Source of the DNA: Microbulbifer elongatus
GTDB taxonomy: Bacteria; Pseudomonadota; Gammaproteobacteria; Pseudomonadales; Cellvibrionaceae
Direction: 5' to 3'
Assembly (NCBI RefSeq): GCF_021165935.1
Contig: NZ_CP088953.1
Coordinates: forward strand, 2,899,501-2,963,500
Length of the DNA: 64,000 nucleotides
In this document: positions 61,094 through 64,000 of the stretch, one piece after another
Position numbering within the stretch: the stretch's first letter is position 1
How the letters are laid out: the number at the start of each line of letters is the position of its first letter
Position numbers and translations under genes: made by a program
Notes under the pieces: generated by a model
What the model saw: the letters and a program-made list of their open reading frames with translations, nothing else
Told to the model about the DNA's origin: nothing
The model's database searches: none

Positions 61094-62236
61094 ATGGAGA
61101 CTCGCAACGCAAACAATGTGCGCAGGGTTTTAATTCTCGGCGGTTACGGGAATTTCGGCCGGCGAATCGTTGAAAATTTGTCGCGCCTTTCAGGTATCAC
61201 TCTTATCATTGCCGGGCGCGACGTGTCGAAGGCAGAAAACTTGCGCCAACAGCTCTCTTCGATTGGCTCCCGAGCAGTGCTCGAAACGGCAGCTATCGAC
61301 ATCAATGCGAATGCCTTTGCCGGAACATTAGAATCCATCGCGCCCGATCTGGTGATACATACCAGTGGCCCATTCCAAGGGCAAGGCTACCGGGTCCCAG
61401 AAACCTGTATAGCACTGGGATGCCACTATATCGACCTCGCCGACGATCGGCACTTTGTTTGCAATATCACGACATTAGACAAGCTGGCCAAGGATCGAGG
61501 GGTACTGATCGTATCAGGCGCAAGCTCGGTCCCGGGCCTATCGTCTACTGTGGTAGATCACTATGCCAAAGAGTTTTCAGCGCTCGAAACAATTGATTTC
61601 GCAATCGCACCAGGCAATCAGGCCGAGCGCGGTGAAGCTACTGTACGCGGCATTCTCTCATACACGGGCCACCCATTTTCCGTCTATCTACACGGTAAAT
61701 GGGTCGACACTTTTGGCTGGATGGGGCCCAGGCGGTTGGATTTTGGTGAACCTATCGGCAAAAGATGGCTTGCGGACATTGATATTCCCGACCTTCAACT
61801 CTTCCCCCATCGCTACAAGGGCATAAAAACGGTTAAATTCCAGGCAGGACTGGAGTTACCGATTCTACATTTTGGCATGGTTGTAATGGCGTGGCTGGCA
61901 AAGATCGGAATTGTGAAAAGCTGGGCGCGCCTCACCTCCCCCATCTTCCGCGCAAGCGAGTTTTTCAAGGGGTTCGGCAGCGATATTGGCGGAATGCAGA
62001 TAAATCTTTTCGGAAGAGACGACCACCTTCAGGAGAAGCGCATAAAATGGACGCTGTGCGCCCAGGATGGGGTTGGTCCATATATTCCTACAGTTTCAGC
62101 GATCATTCTTGCAAAAAAGCTGATCGCCGGAGAGATCGATATGAAAGGTGCCACACCCTGCTTGGGTTTGTTTTCAATCGCAGACTTTGACAAGGAAGCT
62201 TTACCACTCGGAATTTCTCATCAACTGGAGCGATAG
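61094..62236 (+). CDS. Saccharopine dehydrogenase-like NAD(P)-binding protein
   Basis: 380 aa. N-terminal Rossmann fold RRVLILGGYGNFGRRIVENL, then LIIAGRDVSKAENL and VIHTSGPFQGQGYRVPETCI, as in saccharopine-dehydrogenase/trans-acting enoyl reductase proteins. A hydrophobic patch (HFGMVVMAWLAKIGIV, about 257-272) could touch a membrane. Substrate unknown. First gene of a four-gene operon with two small membrane proteins and a YdeI-like protein. Codon and base use look less GC-rich than the core genes, and it lies directly beside IS copy 2. Confidence 0.8.
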   Translation: METRNANNVRRVLILGGYGNFGRRIVENLSRLSGITLIIAGRDVSKAENLRQQLSSIGSRAVLETAAIDINANAFAGTLESIAPDLVIHTSGPFQGQGYRVPETCIALGCHYIDLADDRHFVCNITTLDKLAKDRGVLIVSGASSVPGLSSTVVDHYAKEFSALETIDFAIAPGNQAERGEATVRGILSYTGHPFSVYLHGKWVDTFGWMGPRRLDFGEPIGKRWLADIDIPDLQLFPHRYKGIKTVKFQAGLELPILHFGMVVMAWLAKIGIVKSWARLTSPIFRASEFFKGFGSDIGGMQINLFGRDDHLQEKRIKWTLCAQDGVGPYIPTVSAIILAKKLIAGEIDMKGATPCLGLFSIADFDKEALPLGISHQLER

Positions 62237-62238
62237 CA

Positions 62239-62712
62239 TTGGAGTATTATCTTGTACTGAAAATGATCCATATCCTGAGCGCCATGGTAGTTGCCGGCAC
62301 GGGAATGGGTATCGCCTTCTTTATGTTTATGGCAAGCCGCACCTCGAACATTGCCGCGATTGCTATCACTGCACGCCATGTGGTTCTTGCAGATTGGCTG
62401 TTTACTGCTCCAGCAGTAGCAAGCCAGTTTGTAACCGGTGTGCTCCTCATGCAAATACTCGGATATTCATTTTCCTCCACCTGGTTCCATTCTGTCATTG
62501 CATTATTTCTATTTATTGGAATCTGCTGGTTGCCGGTCGTCGTCATTCAATATCGACTAAAATCACTATCCGAAAAATCTCTGACTTCAGGCCAACTTAG
62601 TCCAGATTTCAGAAAGCTCATGCGCCGGTGGGTGGCCTTGGGGATACCGGCATTTGCATCAATTTTGATTATTTTTTGGCTAATGGTATTCAAGCCACTG
62701 TCGGTCATTTAG
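62239..62712 (+). CDS. DUF2269-like four-helix membrane protein
   Basis: 157 aa from a TTG at 62239 with GGAG nine bases upstream, two bases after the previous stop. Four hydrophobic helices; first KMIHILSAMVVAGTGMGIAF, with a conserved His in MIHILSA, then HVVLADWLFTAPAVASQFVTG. The layout matches DUF2269 integral membrane proteins, whose function is unknown. Confidence 0.72.
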   Translation: MEYYLVLKMIHILSAMVVAGTGMGIAFFMFMASRTSNIAAIAITARHVVLADWLFTAPAVASQFVTGVLLMQILGYSFSSTWFHSVIALFLFIGICWLPVVVIQYRLKSLSEKSLTSGQLSPDFRKLMRRWVALGIPAFASILIIFWLMVFKPLSVI

Positions 62713-62719
62713 GTACTCT

Positions 62720-63130
62720 GTGGTGGTCCATTTTCATTTAATTGCAAGGCTCAGCCTTAGTTTTCTATGGCTGGCAACCGCCATTACATCCCCCTTTTTC
62801 GCCAAAGATATTGGCTATGAAGTATTGGCCCATGGAGGAATTCGCGGAAGTCTGGCCAGTGTGTGTATATGGGCAGGTAGTGCTTTAGACTTGGTTATCG
62901 GTATCTGGCTCCTAGCTGGATGGCAATTACAGCGGTGCTATCTCTTCCAATTTGGAGTAATCATCACCTATACCGCTCTTCTGACCATCATTAAACCCGA
63001 CTTTTGGCTCCACCCTTTCGGTCCGTTAACCAAGAACATTCCTATCTTGGTGATGATTAGCTACTTGTACCTAAGCACCTATAGCGACAAACTTATGGGC
63101 CAAAAAACACTATCGACTAACAACAGATGA
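62720..63130 (+). CDS. DoxX-like small membrane protein
   Basis: 136 aa from a GTG (tandem GTG codons). Four hydrophobic helices with ARLSLSFLWLATAITSPFFA at the start and DLVIGIWLLAGW in the middle, as in the DoxX_3 subgroup. Function unknown; in other bacteria paired with NAD-dependent epimerase/saccharopine-type proteins. Its stop overlaps the next ATG (ATGA). Confidence 0.7.
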   Translation: MVVHFHLIARLSLSFLWLATAITSPFFAKDIGYEVLAHGGIRGSLASVCIWAGSALDLVIGIWLLAGWQLQRCYLFQFGVIITYTALLTIIKPDFWLHPFGPLTKNIPILVMISYLYLSTYSDKLMGQKTLSTNNR

Positions 63131-63678
63131 CCAAACAAAAGATAATGTACCAATTTCGAGAGAAATTACTCCGCCCCAAGGTACCGGGAGACAATGGAGG
63201 CTGGGCGTTCGTGGTTCTTCCCAAGGAGGCCAGCGCAATCCTGCCCCGACGGGGCCGCACTACGGTTAACGGTCGAATAAACGGCAAAACCTTTCAGGCG
63301 CTTCTCGAGCCAGATGGCCGGAAGAGTCATTGGCTGAGAATCGACAAAGACTTACTGGAATCCGCAGGCACAGTTCACGGTGATGTTGCGGAGTTTGAAA
63401 TTGAAGCGGTGGATAAGGAGCCCGAGCCTGAAGTGCCGTCAGACTTTGACCAAGCACTAATGGCCTCACCACAATCCAGGGCGACCTGGGATGCCACAAC
63501 CACCATCGCCCGTATCGACTGGATTCACTGGATCGAATCCGCCAAGCAGGCGAAGACCCGGATAAAACGTATTCAGGACGCCTGCAATATGCTCGCAGAA
63601 GGGAAAAAGCGGGTTTGCTGTTTTGATACTTCCGGTTTTTACAGCAAGGCGCTGAGTGCGCCGAAAACCGCGGATTAG
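63127..63678 (+). CDS. DUF1905/YdeI-like protein
   Basis: 183 aa. The N-terminal DUF1905 barrel has NGGWAFVVLPKEASAILPRRGR and VNGRINGKTFQALLEPDGRK; the C-terminal helical part, with ALMASPQSRATWDATTTIAR and DWIHWIESAKQAKTRIKRI, resembles YdeI/OmpD-associated repeats. YdeI-type proteins are linked to resistance to cationic peptides, but the mechanism is unknown. Fourth gene of the operon, translationally coupled by ATGA. Confidence 0.8.
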   Translation: MTKQKIMYQFREKLLRPKVPGDNGGWAFVVLPKEASAILPRRGRTTVNGRINGKTFQALLEPDGRKSHWLRIDKDLLESAGTVHGDVAEFEIEAVDKEPEPEVPSDFDQALMASPQSRATWDATTTIARIDWIHWIESAKQAKTRIKRIQDACNMLAEGKKRVCCFDTSGFYSKALSAPKTAD

Positions 63679-63690
63679 TATGTTGGTCAG

Positions 63691-64000
63691 CTAGCTGGAA
63701 ATAATCATCAGTAGCGCCAGCAGCGCACCAAACCACACCAACAGCCACAGTGACCGTCGATACCAATCGAACCTGGCTTCCTGACGCAAGTGGCTCTGGA
63801 TCGCTCGCTCGTACAGATCCCGATTGAGTCGCGCCTCGCCAATAAACTCTCCGCCAACATTCTCACGGCGACCCAACGCGCGCCTGCTCGTCCCGTCATC
63901 AGTGCACTGCCACACGAACGACAGAAGCAACGCAAGTACCGCCGTAACAAGGAAGCCAATCACATTCCACCAGAGCCAGGAAACGTCAGGTAAAAACAGC
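63691..64000 (-). CDS. C-terminal part of a membrane protein, probably a sodium:solute symporter (runs off right edge)
   Basis: The frame is open from base 64000 through to the TAG at 63691. It contains WLWWNVIGFLVTAVLALLLSF, then a hydrophilic loop with a membrane-terminal helix LWLLVWFGALLALLMIISS. The segment resembles the last helices of SSS-family transporters, but the part in view is too short to be sure. A GTG at 63963 is unlikely to be the true start. Confidence 0.6.
   Translation of the reverse strand, partial: LFLPDVSWLWWNVIGFLVTAVLALLLSFVWQCTDDGTSRRALGRRENVGGEFIGEARLNRDLYERAIQSHLRQEARFDWYRRSLWLLVWFGALLALLMIISS

Noticed and set aside
1..64000. CRISPR arrays or prophage modules
   Set aside because: No regularly spaced repeats and no structural phage, integrase or cas genes were seen.

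Overview
The window is a GC-rich, gene-dense chromosomal segment of a gammaproteobacterium. The syntenies are rpmF-plsX-fabD-fabG-acpP-fabF-pabC-mltG-tmk-holB-pilZ-tatD, yceD/maf/HAD/rluC/rne, and tusDCBE beside yccA. Together with a PilZ protein and several TonB/Na+-dependent transport genes, they suggest a marine member of the Cellvibrionales/Microbulbifer type. That placement is inference, not proof.

Layout. 1-2.6 kb: N-terminal part of a TonB-dependent receptor and a PuuB-like oxidase. 2.8-4.2 kb: a PuuA-like glutamine synthetase, divergent from the oxidase. Near-identical operator-like palindromes lie in front of both transcription units. 4.2-5.6 kb: first copy of a 1422-bp IS4-family element. 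5.7-8.7 kb: Na+/alanine symporter and a D-cysteine desulfhydrase/ACC deaminase-like enzyme. 8.8-16 kb: yajC, a small AraC-type regulator, bcp, a DUF2244 protein, asnS, mdh, an all-alpha dUTPase, tatD and pilZ. 16.4-25.9 kb: the minus-strand fatty-acid/phospholipid, cell-wall and replication operon. 26-32 kb: maf, a HAD phosphatase, rluC and a long-leadered RNase E gene. 32.4 kb: tRNA-Ser(UGA), followed by an exceptional 30-bp perfect inverted repeat that includes the tRNA 3' end. 32.7-40.9 kb: a MgtC/DUF4010 transporter, then a tightly coupled four-gene cluster (VTT membrane protein, six-hairpin glycosidase, GT4 glycosyltransferase, and an alkaline-phosphatase-like/EEP fusion). 41-43.3 kb: yccA and the tusDCBE tRNA thiolation relay. 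43.3-51.8 kb: MocR regulator, ccoG, yjbQ, trmA, DUF2489, AEC transporter, rmuC, murI. 51.9-58.2 kb: an AddB/AddA-like nuclease-helicase pair. 58.4 kb: DAHP synthase. 59.5-60.9 kb: second IS copy. 61.1-63.7 kb: an accessory operon (saccharopine-dehydrogenase-like, DUF2269, DoxX-like, YdeI-like). The 3' end of a membrane protein, probably a sodium:solute symporter, runs off the right edge.

Most of the window is core metabolism and information processing. The most unusual signals are four. (1) Both IS copies sit exactly in the centre of a rho-independent terminator palindrome, with the palindrome itself duplicated as the target site, and the element carries its own terminator-like hairpin directly before the transposase start. 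(2) The tRNA-Ser 3' end is one arm of a 30-bp perfect hairpin. (3) A GAAT-N4-ATTC operator family links an outer-membrane receptor to gamma-glutamylpolyamine-type genes. (4) The VTT/GH/GT4/phosphoesterase cluster looks like an undescribed envelope glycolipid or phosphoglycan pathway. All functional names come from reading protein motifs and synteny by eye; no database search was run.
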